Both the position numbers and the translations under genes were made by a program. The notes beneath the pieces were generated by a model. That model was given only the letters and a program-made list of their open reading frames with translations. It was not told the DNA's origin and searched no databases. DNA of 35,381 bases from a virus. Where the stretch lies: positions 1 to 35,381 of IMG/VR virus record IMGVR_UViG_3300042565_002032. One strand, given 5' to 3'. Positions within the stretch are counted from its first letter, which is position 1. Each line of letters opens with the position of its first letter. Below are positions 9,501 through 17,300 of the stretch, piece after piece.

Positions 9501-9973
9501 TTTTTTATTCTTTCATTTACCGTAAAGTCAATAGCTTCTTTAATATCAGGTTCTTTATCTGATGCAATAGGTTTAACCCCTTGAAATATTTTTGAAGATG
9601 GTCTTGAAGATTGAGTTTGTGCAACTTCTTCACCCAATAAGAAACCTGATTTTTGTTTTTGTTTTGGTTGTGGCTTATCACCTACATCACTTAAAAAACT
9701 TCCACTAACCAACTTATTACCTTCTTGTAATGGTAATTGAGATTGCGTACCCAAAGACGGAGATATTGTAGGTTCTTTTTTTTTTAAATAAGTGTCATTG
9801 ATATAATTAAACTTATCTTCTGTTAAATCTTCTCCAATGGTAGCATAGAAATTTTTAACAAAGTCTTGTTCTTTACCCGCATAAGTCTTTTGAATATAAT
9901 CTAACTTATCAGATGTAAGTTCTCTGTTTTTTGATGTATATAAGTTTTGTACTAATTCTTTAAAATCAGGCAT
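6509..9973 (-). CDS. Large internal virion / ejection-type protein (1154 aa)
   Basis: The N-terminus carries a tandem repeat of about 30 residues (VQNLYTSKNRELTSDKLDYI then VKNFYATIGEDLTEDKFNYI, residues 8-67). A disordered Pro/Gln/Lys stretch follows, then a Gly/Ala-rich hydrophobic region at about 240-410 (GMLGKGVIASLAATQAALPT) that could insert in membranes. Residues about 625-725 form a compact segment (YRTLSSKEIDSITESGEVLP onward) with the look of a small ADP-ribosyltransferase-like or polyvalent-protein domain. The C-terminal half is highly charged. It sits between the 440-aa protein and the ferritin-like gene with a two-base gap and a 13-base overlap. By size and place I infer an ejected internal virion protein. 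No lysozyme or transglycosylase motif is evident. Confidence 0.6.
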   Translation of the reverse strand: MPDFKELVQNLYTSKNRELTSDKLDYIQKTYAGKEQDFVKNFYATIGEDLTEDKFNYINDTYLKKKEPTISPSLGTQSQLPLQEGNKLVSGSFLSDVGDKPQPKQKQKSGFLLGEEVAQTQSSRPSSKIFQGVKPIASDKEPDIKEAIDFTVNERIKNSRGVYDKTLPNPTKEEINKEKDFVTNLYKNGELVPVKENGKSKLVRGTGAIESFLNAVNTKFEHEAVNNFLANANEEEKINYLNNKLLVTQEQKSAPSGVGGEIGEFVGENIGMLGKGVIASLAATQAALPTGGGSYLQFLSMAEDMGYGGYGSVLESNYIRLKQQNPNISDKEAYDKANNAALVGEITGLATNAALAGSISQNLLGKAPKPNIEVKGVLDGIVNSAKHAVKSYPKVGGVSVAGSLINDLASKGIGVDVKGDEMASNALESAKQMAIMHFGLWGMTEPFKIPSYIRPQIENLVASAPREEVADFYQDGEQKGIFKQGTTQMVLSKLSKFDEQKAVLANMPLSEEQKAAMTGKLLQRQKLVEENSQLKKYGSSFNDKIIENEAKINQLDKETNGISKTKDIFKFEKDNITGEPAKIKEESEVLQPTEDKISTTETVSEVIGEPKEGEVEFKNRVFESNVQLGEAPKEAHISEEGYNYRTLSSKEIDSITESGEVLPREGKQKGGNVNTKYWTKGNGKNWYGDKESQETIRVKQDKFSENKPVKAEDLEIYNKETKQFEPLIKEKQTPSELPIVKEEGGVGVEAKKADIERRRQEELDSVDISKGGKIPIEGYEEFYKNVKAKYDAELAALKIPKAEVKPTEAKEEGKLKPKPIIAESKRVEVEPEAKEGVKVATLSGMTESERAERVKERQKETGLNEREVNNNDLIKMADAAQVARGNEKSKIQGAIRQKVRELNSKLGDEFYRYNGVFIQVKSKSKKVGDRFVKAKGTSRDSSLGALKEGSVLLMDRDENFKRKYEELVDSPNLTSLDVDRGDGVRMTEAQIESAVQDIADGIPSVQANNLLNALENGFNKNLFDLKDKTFGKVGATLDEFIGVDKENVTTPMDEEALMAYLEDEANMTKEEKENINDLINEYEQQPRTIEVEGEIPEAKPTTKEGGAKQPEPVKKGEEKRESYKDLTRNEKRQIINSKFDELLKELKIEKICPT

Positions 9974-9975
9974 AA

Positions 9976-11298
9976 TTATAATTTTGAATCTTTTTTACCT
10001 TGCACTATTTTACCCCTTGTGCTTGTTGGGGAAAGCTTAGGAGCAGTATTTTGTGATTTCTCTAACTTAACATCGCTTCCCAAGAAGTTTTGATGAAGTG
10101 ATATAAGCTTAGCTAATAATTGCGGATCTTTAAGATTAAATTGTTGTGATTGTGGAACCGCAACTTTGTTTACATCTATTGTGTAGTTAACTTTAAAATC
10201 ATCAGTTTTTGGAATAAATTTAATGTCTTTAAATCCAATTTGATCACCTCCTAAAGAAAACTTAGCTTGTCTTTTCCAATTTGAAAAATAATTATTTGCC
10301 GATTCTTCGTTCTTGCTACCTAAAACATTTAATCCTTGATTTAAATAAGTCAATGGATCTGTAGCTCTATTTGAAGCAGATCTTATATCTTGCCTTTTCT
10401 GACCTTCTCTAAAATACCACTCTTTAGAAAAATCAAATCCAGTTATATCTTCTCTTTTTGGTTGCTTAGTAGCTAATCCATAAGCAACTACTAAATCTTC
10501 TGGAGTTTTTATATCTACACCAAAATTTTTCTTATAAGTAGGATTCAATTGATTAACAAAATCCTTGTCTTTAATTAAATCATTATACTGCTCTTGAGTA
10601 CCCAAATTACTTCTATAATAACTTCTTGCTCTTTGAGAATAATTATTAGCAACTTCTGGAGTAATTGATTCAACCTTAATTTCCTTAACACGACCAGTTG
10701 GTTTTTTATTTACAATCTGCTCTTCAAATTCAATTGTACCCGGCAAATCTATACCCTTCCATGTTTTATCAATAAAAGTCAAATCATCGTGAGGGTCATA
10801 TATATTTAACTTTGATGTATCAGGACTAACATAACCAGACCTTACTGGCAACATTGAATTATTTAGTATATCTAGGTAATTATTAGAAACATGTTTACCA
10901 GACTTTATAGCTTGATTTATATAATCCTTAAATGCCTTTCTCTCCGCTGTAGCTTGCTTACCTTCCTCAATAAACCCTTGCAAATCTTTAAACCCAGCCA
11001 TTAATGTTGATTGAGCATCGTAACCATACTTTGATGGGTTAGTAATTGCTTGTTTATTTTTAATTCCATATTCTTGAACTTCTTTCAATTTCTTCGCAAA
11101 AATATCAATCTCAGCTTTAGATAAACCAGCAGGGTTTATACTTTTTTCCCAATCCTTAAAATACTTATCTACAGCTTCGGCTTTAGCTTGTTGCTTTTGC
11201 ATAAGATTAATAGCCAATTGAGTTGGCTTAGATGAAATATCTATTGCAACATTTCCTCTTCTATATGGATTTATACCCAATAATCCCGTACTTGCCAT
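9976..11298 (-). CDS. Putative internal virion protein (440 aa)
   Basis: I do not recognise a named family. The N-terminus is short and hydrophobic (TGLLGINPYRRGNVAIDI). A long helical region follows, with regular charged residues (residues 30-130, LAINLMQKQQAKAEAVDKYF and similar), then a mixed domain and a basic C-terminus (GKIVQGKKDSKL). No membrane helix or signal peptide is visible. It is the second gene of a block of four virion-type genes plus a ferritin-like gene, starting 26 bases after the gp14-like gene and ending two bases before the 1154-aa gene. By order it would correspond to the middle ejection protein (gp15 position) of T7-like phages. This is a positional analogy only. Confidence 0.55.
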   Translation of the reverse strand: MASTGLLGINPYRRGNVAIDISSKPTQLAINLMQKQQAKAEAVDKYFKDWEKSINPAGLSKAEIDIFAKKLKEVQEYGIKNKQAITNPSKYGYDAQSTLMAGFKDLQGFIEEGKQATAERKAFKDYINQAIKSGKHVSNNYLDILNNSMLPVRSGYVSPDTSKLNIYDPHDDLTFIDKTWKGIDLPGTIEFEEQIVNKKPTGRVKEIKVESITPEVANNYSQRARSYYRSNLGTQEQYNDLIKDKDFVNQLNPTYKKNFGVDIKTPEDLVVAYGLATKQPKREDITGFDFSKEWYFREGQKRQDIRSASNRATDPLTYLNQGLNVLGSKNEESANNYFSNWKRQAKFSLGGDQIGFKDIKFIPKTDDFKVNYTIDVNKVAVPQSQQFNLKDPQLLAKLISLHQNFLGSDVKLEKSQNTAPKLSPTSTRGKIVQGKKDSKL

Positions 11299-11323
11299 TA
11301 AGATTTATATTTACTTTTATTAA

Positions 11324-12085
11324 TTATTGATATCTGCCTATACCCATAGGCATTGGTTTAATATTCATTCCACTTCTTCTAGGTAATGTTTTTGGTGCTT
11401 GTGGCATACCTGTTTGTAATGGCGTTGAAACGGTTTGCTCCATTGGCGTTGCTGAAAAACTAAAAGGGCTTTGTCCCGTATTACTACCCATGTATTGCAT
11501 ACCAATCATTGCCGCATTACTTAATCCCTGACCTGCCATCTGCATACCAGCATTATATCTTTCACCAGCGGCTGCGCCTTTCATTTGCTCTAATTGCAAT
11601 CTACGTTGATAAGGAGTCATTACATTAATATCAAACAATTCATCTTCATCTCTTTTCTTCATTTGAGTAGCTCTACTTAGTTCAGAAAACCTTTGAGCTT
11701 GCATTTGCTCTCCTTGAGCGACTGCTCTTTGAGAAGCCCCACTCTCCATGCTACCTAACCTAGATATACCACCAATTGCAGATCTTCTATCCTGTAACGC
11801 ACTTAAACCAGAAGCTGTTGTTCTTCTAGCATTTTGCATTGCTTGTTGGTATGCAGCTGATTGATAAGGGCTTTCCTTGTATCTATTTAAAGCTTGTTGG
11901 TAATAATCATTTAATGATTTACTTTCTTTTCTTAATGGACTATTTGCGGCTTGTCTTTCAAGTTCAGCTTGCGCTCTTCTTTGTTGCCTATTTGCACTTG
12001 CCATTTGAACACCACCCATAGCAAGTGATCCAACTGTACCTGCTGCTGCAATTGTACCGGCAACTCCTAATGCTGCAAAACTCAT
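11324..12085 (-). CDS. gp14-like internal virion protein (253 aa)
   Basis: The protein opens with a small-residue hydrophobic segment (ALGVAGTIAAAGTVGSLAMG, residues 4-23) suited to membrane insertion. A long Gln/Ala/Arg-rich helical region follows (RQQRRAQAELERQAA, YQQALNRYKESPYQSAAYQQ), then a Gly/Met-rich low-complexity tail. This plan of hydrophobic N-terminus, Q/A-rich helices and a size near 200-250 aa is typical of the smallest ejection protein of podoviruses (T7 gp14 class). Its ATG overlaps the stop of the cupin gene by four bases (ATGA). It heads the run of large putative ejection proteins, which supports the role. Sequence similarity to gp14 itself is not claimed. Confidence 0.6.
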   Translation of the reverse strand: MSFAALGVAGTIAAAGTVGSLAMGGVQMASANRQQRRAQAELERQAANSPLRKESKSLNDYYQQALNRYKESPYQSAAYQQAMQNARRTTASGLSALQDRRSAIGGISRLGSMESGASQRAVAQGEQMQAQRFSELSRATQMKKRDEDELFDINVMTPYQRRLQLEQMKGAAAGERYNAGMQMAGQGLSNAAMIGMQYMGSNTGQSPFSFSATPMEQTVSTPLQTGMPQAPKTLPRRSGMNIKPMPMGIGRYQ

Positions 12086-12579
12086 AATTCTAAATTTTTA
12101 GTATTACTCAATATTTTTCTATATTCTTTGCCAATATCAGTGCCTGTTATAAGATTTATATGTGGCTCCAATATTTTATCTTCTATATTCTCTACTATTT
12201 TCACCTTTTCTTCATCACTTAAATCATTGTAATCAGATTTCATTCCATCTATTCTGTGAAATGTAGTCCAAATACAATCTTCAATTATGAATAAAATTCT
12301 CCTTGTTCCGGGTTTTGTAATTCCAGTATAAGGAGCCGTTATTTCATACCACTCTTGCGCATCTACTGATACTGCCACCTTACCGTAAGATACAACATAC
12401 GGGTGTTCCGTTTTGTGTATTTTACTTGTCCATAAAGAACCTGCTGGCATAAAGATTTCTCTTATGTACATACCATCAGTAAATTTATGAACTAGTGGCG
12501 CATCTACTAATTCGTCAGGATATTCTATTATAGCTGCTTCTAAATTATCAACTACACTGTCATTTTCCCTAATAATCAT
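12082..12579 (-). CDS. Cupin-fold protein in the tail gene cluster
   Basis: Residues 38-110 follow the double-stranded beta-helix pattern. They include IREIFMPAGSLWTSKIHKTE, a conserved turn YGKVAVSV, then EWYEITAPYTGITKPGTRR and WTTFHRIDG. His55, His59 and His108 are placed as metal ligands would be in a cupin. Small cupins of this form recur in phage genomes next to tail genes, where their role is not settled; virion assembly, glycan binding or an enzyme are all possible. The C-terminal 50 residues are helical and charged. It overlaps both neighbours by one and four bases, so it is made together with virion proteins. The fold call is fairly sure; the function is open. Confidence 0.7.
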   Translation of the reverse strand: MIIRENDSVVDNLEAAIIEYPDELVDAPLVHKFTDGMYIREIFMPAGSLWTSKIHKTEHPYVVSYGKVAVSVDAQEWYEITAPYTGITKPGTRRILFIIEDCIWTTFHRIDGMKSDYNDLSDEEKVKIVENIEDKILEPHINLITGTDIGKEYRKILSNTKNLEL

Positions 12580-13124
12580 TACCTATTATTTAATGGCGAA
12601 TTAATATATTTAGTCGTTGCGCTGTTCAAATATACGAAAGAATTTGCACTTGCTTTCTCAAATTTTATAACAATATAATTACCCTTCAAGCTATCCCCTT
12701 CAATAAGGCCTCCCGGACTATTTGAGTTCCTTAAAAATGATGCATGATACTCGGATTCTAAGTCTTGGAAGTCTGTTGCTAAAAGCTCACTATCCTGTCT
12801 AGTTCCAGCACTTTCCATCTGGGTATATATATCTGGGCAAGCCCACACTGTATTTCCTGTTTCCATAACAGAAATCCACGTCTTTTTATCCAATGAATTT
12901 GAGTTAAATACTGGAGTTATTGATGCATTGTATTGGGTTCCATAGAAATTACAATAAGGAGTAGTTCCATGCTTCCAAATTCCACCATTTTTAAATGTAA
13001 ACATGGTAGTATTTATCTCACCCATAAATTCAGGGTAATACGAGTAAAAAGACTCAAAAGCATTATCAGCCTCTGAAAAAGCTATTGTAAATGGATCTTG
13101 ATGAAAGTATAATGTATTTGACAT
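12579..13124 (-). CDS. Tail-associated structural protein (181 aa)
   Basis: The central part (AFESFYSYYPEFMGEINTTM, then FTFKNGGIWKHG, YCNFYGTQYNASITPVFN, KTWISVMETGN) follows a pattern I associate with the C-terminal part of large tail proteins in Bacteroidota podovirus-like and crAss-like phages. The core is an aromatic 'SFYSY-PEFM...FKNG-IWKH...FYG' signature. Here it stands as a separate gene of 181 aa, two genes downstream of the 1283-aa tail protein. Its stop overlaps the cupin ATG by one base. A structural role in the tail is likely; the exact position in the virion is not known. The family link is from memory of the pattern, not a search. Confidence 0.6.
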   Translation of the reverse strand: MSNTLYFHQDPFTIAFSEADNAFESFYSYYPEFMGEINTTMFTFKNGGIWKHGTTPYCNFYGTQYNASITPVFNSNSLDKKTWISVMETGNTVWACPDIYTQMESAGTRQDSELLATDFQDLESEYHASFLRNSNSPGGLIEGDSLKGNYIVIKFEKASANSFVYLNSATTKYINSPLNNR

Positions 13125-13133
13125 TTAATTTAA

Positions 13134-13431
13134 TTTATTTAACTCTTATCAATTTAATAACAATTTAAAACATTAGTACACTGACCGCTACCATTAATTT
13201 CTATTATTCTAACAATTGCAGGGGCAGTATCTAAAACTATTCCGTATTCATCCGCAGGATTTCCAACAAAAGGGGTTGTTCCTCCTGAATCTGTGTATAA
13301 AATTTTACCACCCATAGCCACTACACTTACGGCATCACAGTATATATCTATTGACCTCGTAAGATCACAAGTTCCACCTAAGCCTATTGTCTGACCAAAC
13401 GACATAGTAAATTTAGATAATTCTATTACTG
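13134..13431. repeat. Direct repeat copy A: duplicated C-terminal domain plus 3' flank
   Basis: This stretch is closely similar at DNA level to 14028-14322. It covers the last about 88 codons of the 286-aa gene and also the non-coding bases after the stop (the shared TTTATTTAACTCTTATCA). Differences are scattered, mostly silent or conservative changes. Inclusion of the untranslated flank shows a DNA duplication rather than convergence. Confidence 0.85.
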
Positions 13432-14014
13432 CTGTTGTAGTTGTAGTTGTTGGCTCAACAGTAGTTGTTGTGGTTGTTGGTGGAACCGTTGTTGTTGTAG
13501 TTGTAGTTGTACTAGTTGTACTAGTTGTAGTAGTAGTACTAGTTGTTGTTGTAGTTGGCGCAACCGTTGTTGTTGTAGTAGTTGTTGGTGCAACTGTGGT
13601 TGTAGTAGTTGTGGTTGGCGCAAATGTTGTTGTGGTAGTTGTAGTTGGTGCAACCGTTGTAGTTGTAGTTGTAGTAGGGCCAGCCGTTGTAGTAGTTGTG
13701 GTTGGCGCAACAGTAGTAGTACTAGTAGTGCTAGTAGTAGTAGTAGTAGTAGTAGTAGGCGCAACGGTTGTTGTTGTCGTGGTGGTGGGTGGCCCACATG
13801 GTATTGCTTGGGTTATTGAGTTTGTGCAAGCACCCGTTGATGTTACAGTAACTTGTGTTGCTGCATCATTTACACTTACACTTTTACCAGCTATTAATTC
13901 ACTTTTAGTTGCAGTTGATGGCGTAACACTTCCTACATTTGTGGTAAGGTTAAAGTTAGGGCCTAAATTAGCTCCCAAACCAGCTCCTAATGTTAATGTT
14001 ATAACTCTTGCCAT
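13154..14014 (-). CDS. Poly-threonine linker protein with C-terminal virion module (286 aa)
   Basis: Three parts are visible. Residues 1-75 form a small beta-rich domain with two cysteines (GACTNSITQAIPCG). Residues about 77-193 are almost pure threonine, broken by VAP, FAP, AGP, VPP or VEP every 8-10 residues, a mucin-like rod. Residues about 198-286 form a domain (ELSKFTMSFGQ, ILYTDSGG, VGNPADEYGIVL, INGSGQCTNVLNCY) nearly identical to the C-terminus of the 1283-aa tail protein just upstream. The gene looks born from a duplication of that tail end, with repeat expansion of the linker. Likely roles are a fibre or decoration protein with an extended stalk; this is inference. The repeat is likely length-variable because its codons are ACN runs. 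Confidence 0.75.
   Translation of the reverse strand: MARVITLTLGAGLGANLGPNFNLTTNVGSVTPSTATKSELIAGKSVSVNDAATQVTVTSTGACTNSITQAIPCGPPTTTTTTTVAPTTTTTTTTSTTSTTTVAPTTTTTTAGPTTTTTTTVAPTTTTTTTFAPTTTTTTTVAPTTTTTTTVAPTTTTTSTTTTTSTTSTTTTTTTTVPPTTTTTTVEPTTTTTTAVIELSKFTMSFGQTIGLGGTCDLTRSIDIYCDAVSVVAMGGKILYTDSGGTTPFVGNPADEYGIVLDTAPAIVRIIEINGSGQCTNVLNCY
13435..13786. repeat. Threonine-codon microsatellite (ACN/VAP repeat)
   Basis: About 350 bases of GTT/GTA/GTG-type triplets on the plus strand encode the poly-Thr rod of the 286-aa protein on the minus strand. The unit is about eight to ten Thr codons followed by VAP or a variant. A run of nine exact GTA triplets is seen near 13733-13757. Slippage here would change rod length in steps. 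Open frames on the plus strand through it (poly-Val) are shadows. Confidence 0.85.
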
Positions 14015-14027
14015 TTTTTATAATATT

Positions 14028-14322
14028 TTTATTTAACTCTTATCAATTTAGTAACAATTCAAAACATTAGTACACTGACCACTACCGTTTATTTCTACTA
14101 TTCTAACAATTGCAGGAGCAGAATCTAAAATTATTCCATATTCATCTGCAGGATTTCCAACGAAAGGAGTTGTTCCCGCTAGGTCTGTGTAGAAAATTTT
14201 ACCAGATGTAGCCACTACACTTACAGCATTGCAATATACATCTACAGTTCGTGGCAAGTCGCACGCTCCACCTGTACCTATTGGTTGACCTACTGAAATA
14301 GTAAATTTAGATAATGCTATTG
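14028..14322. repeat. Direct repeat copy B: duplicated C-terminal domain plus 3' flank
   Basis: This is the partner of 13134-13431. It covers the last about 88 codons of the 1283-aa gene and the bases between its stop and the ATG of the 286-aa gene, including the shared TTTATTTAACTCTTATCA. The similarity continues a little way into the threonine codons that precede the domain in both genes. Confidence 0.85.
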
Positions 14323-17300
14323 TTGTTGTCGTTGTTGTTGGCGCAATAGTTGTCGTTGTGGTAGTGGTTGTTGTAGTTGTCGTTGTTGTTGTATTACACA
14401 CAATTACCAAACCATCGTAATTACAAGATGGAGTATATCTATTAATTTCCTCCATAGCAATAATGTACTTATTTGTATTTGCATCAAATACGCCATAAAT
14501 ACAAGGATTTCCAGAATAAACCGCTCCTGTAGCAGGCACCCCATTGTTTAAATCCTGTCTATATGCAGCTAATGTAGCCACAAAGAAAGCATTTGTTTTA
14601 TTGGTAATACTAATTGGGGTTATTCCGTCTTGAGCTAATCTACAAACAACACCCCTAAAATTATCTACAAAATAGTCTGCAAAATTATTCCATGCAAGAC
14701 TGGTAGCAGCATCACCAATACCATAATCTCCAGCATAATACTGAATCTTATTAATTAATTGATTACTATTTGCTTGTAACGGGTTACCGGTTACATCTTT
14801 TACAATCTGAGTTAAAATAGGAACATTACCTACTTTAAAATTTTGGTAAACCTTCAAATACCTATCTCTTACATGAAGCCTTAACACATCACCAAATGAT
14901 CTATCATACTCATCAAAATCTTCATAAATAAATCTATTTGTAGCATTAATATTGGTATTTGATTGATATGCCTGACCAAACCTAATTAATGTAGGGAAAT
15001 ATGTTTGTCCAGCATTTTCGTCTATTACAGAAGGCCTTCCGTTACTATTTGTGATTAAATTATAAGTATCATTAAAGCTGCTTTCTATAATTTCAATTGT
15101 AGAATTTCTTAAAACCTGAAAATCAAATGCCATTGGCTGAATAACAACAGTATTGCTCACGCCAGAATCATTTGTAGACTTAGCTACAATATACACTTTA
15201 CCTGTTTGAGGAACATTAATCTGTTTATCAATAGTAAATATAGTATCTACGTTTGCAGCTATATCATTTACTTCTATTGGCAATAATGAAACCGTAAATT
15301 TAGGAGATAAAGGAACAATATCAGTGCATATGAGAGCATAAACAGAAAGCTGAGATGTGCCATTTGATAATGCTCTAAAAGTTCCTTTTATTGACACCGG
15401 CTGCTGTAATGTAGTAGACTTATTGTAGAAAAAATATGCAGTACTACTCCAAACAGGGAAAAATCCGGGGTTCAGATTAATTGAATTATTTGGTTGTGTT
15501 TGAATCCTATAAGAAGTATTGTCTATTGTTGGCGTAACAGTAACTGGAAAAGTTTCCGTATTACTACTTCCGGAACCAACCGTTAGAATATTAAAAGTAT
15601 CTGACCTGTAATTATATTTATAACTATAAGGAACTGTTCTAAGTCTATAGAACAAATCACCATTATTAATAGCTAATGTAGCTCCTCCATTTGGTAATTT
15701 TGTTAATCCAAAATGGTATCTTGTTGGCAACCCAGCATCTCCAATACCATACTGTTTACCGAACTCATAATAAAATCTTTGGGTTGATGAAGCGTTATTT
15801 GTATAATTATACAATAAAATTTCGTAGTGCTGAAAATCTTCTGTACCCGGAAACTGGAATGTTGAATCTATATCGTCATAAGGGTATCTTATTTTTAAGA
15901 AATTACCAACAGCCGTTTGAGTATTATTACTATTGGTTACGGTATAATCAATTGTAGAAACGGTACCAACTATTTCATAATCAAATTGGCTAGTAATATC
16001 TTGAGCTGTACCTATAACATCATATCTTCTTATAAATTTAATCCTATCGCCTTCTGTATAATTATAAGAAACAACATTTTGAGTAGAGCTTATTTGATCA
16101 TTATAATCTTGGATATTACTAATTCCTATAAAAATAAATTTTGTATTATCTACCCCAGAAGGCAATGATGTGTAAGCTGAATCACTTACCCAGCAAAGAC
16201 GCTTATTATAAGTTGTGTTATTTGATCTTACTATCTGATAATAAGAAGCGTACAATGGTGGCCTATTTAATATAGATAAATTAACCAAAGGAAAATCATC
16301 AGCAAGAACTCTTGACGGGGTATTAATTACCGCTTTTGGTGATGTTTGTGTACCAATAGTTCTACCTTGTGCATCAAAGTATTGAATACCATATTGGTAA
16401 CCAGCATTCCAAACATTTGCAAATCTTGTGTTATCATTATCCAATGCAGGGAAAGTAGCGAAAGCTGTTGATGTCAATACAAAACCACCTGCAAAAGACA
16501 TAGTAAGTTTATTACCAACTAATGAAACTTGAGTATATCCTTCCAAGACCATAGCAGCAGATATGCCAGCTAAAATATCACTTACTAAATAATTAGTAGT
16601 AATTCCGGTAGTCGCATAGGATGTACTTAAATCTGTTCCGCTTGAACTAAAAGAGTTAATAAAATAACCGCCTGCTGCGTTATTTAACTCCGTAACATTG
16701 CCATTTACATCGTTAGTGCCTGTACCGTAAAGATATATATCCATTATAGTTCCAGTTCCACTATCATTACCATTTACAGAAGCAAAGAAAGATATACCAC
16801 ATTGATCATAAAAATAACTTGATGCAGTTGAATATGTTGTTGCCTCTAATTCAACATCTGTTTTATCATAACCCTCTAAAATTCCTGCGTATAACAATAC
16901 GTTACCGTTTGCAAGTTCTGCCGCATTTGCTCTTTGAGGAACCCAATCTTGCAATTGGTCAGACTCAATAACATCAATTTGAGCATAAATTGAATCATTA
17001 TAAAATCTAAAATAATGAATATCGTTATCATTTATTCCAAGTGCTGCTTTATCAAAAGATTGTATTAAATACCAATCACTAGTACCACTAGTTAGTGTTT
17101 CCCTAAAACAAACTTCAATAGCTTTAACATTAGGGCCTCCTGTAGAAAAGTTTACAGCAATTCTTGAGTTATAAGTGTATGCTGGTATTGGAGGATCAGG
17201 GCTTATGTCGCTAGTAAGGTTTAATGTTGGCTGCTGCGGCAATGGAACTATACTTTTTGAACTCCATACAGACTTTTCAAAATTATCATAAACATATCTG

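Noticed and set aside
2197-9973. Tape-measure proteins of a long-tailed phage
   Set aside because: The 1154- and 1275-aa proteins lack the uniform helical repeats of tape measures, and no tail-tube, sheath or baseplate genes are present. The adaptor, large tail protein and gp14-like order fits a short-tailed virion better.
12627-12634. TATATTTG match on the minus strand
   Set aside because: It lies within the coding sequence of the 181-aa gene in a tightly overlapping operon, and it codes ordinary residues (FVYLN), so chance is the simplest reading.
13435-13786. CRISPR-like repeat array
   Set aside because: The repeats are short triplet runs with no unique spacers, and they translate cleanly as threonine.
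13470-14036. Long plus-strand open frame coding poly-Val, and a minus-strand poly-Leu/Gln frame at 13426-13797
   Set aside because: Both are out-of-frame shadows of the threonine-codon repeat in the 286-aa gene. The true frame has sensible flanking domains and the shared C-terminal module.
13134-14322. Template/variable repeat pair of a diversity-generating retroelement
   Set aside because: The two copies differ at scattered, mostly silent sites without adenine-specific bias, and no reverse transcriptase or accessory gene is present in the window.
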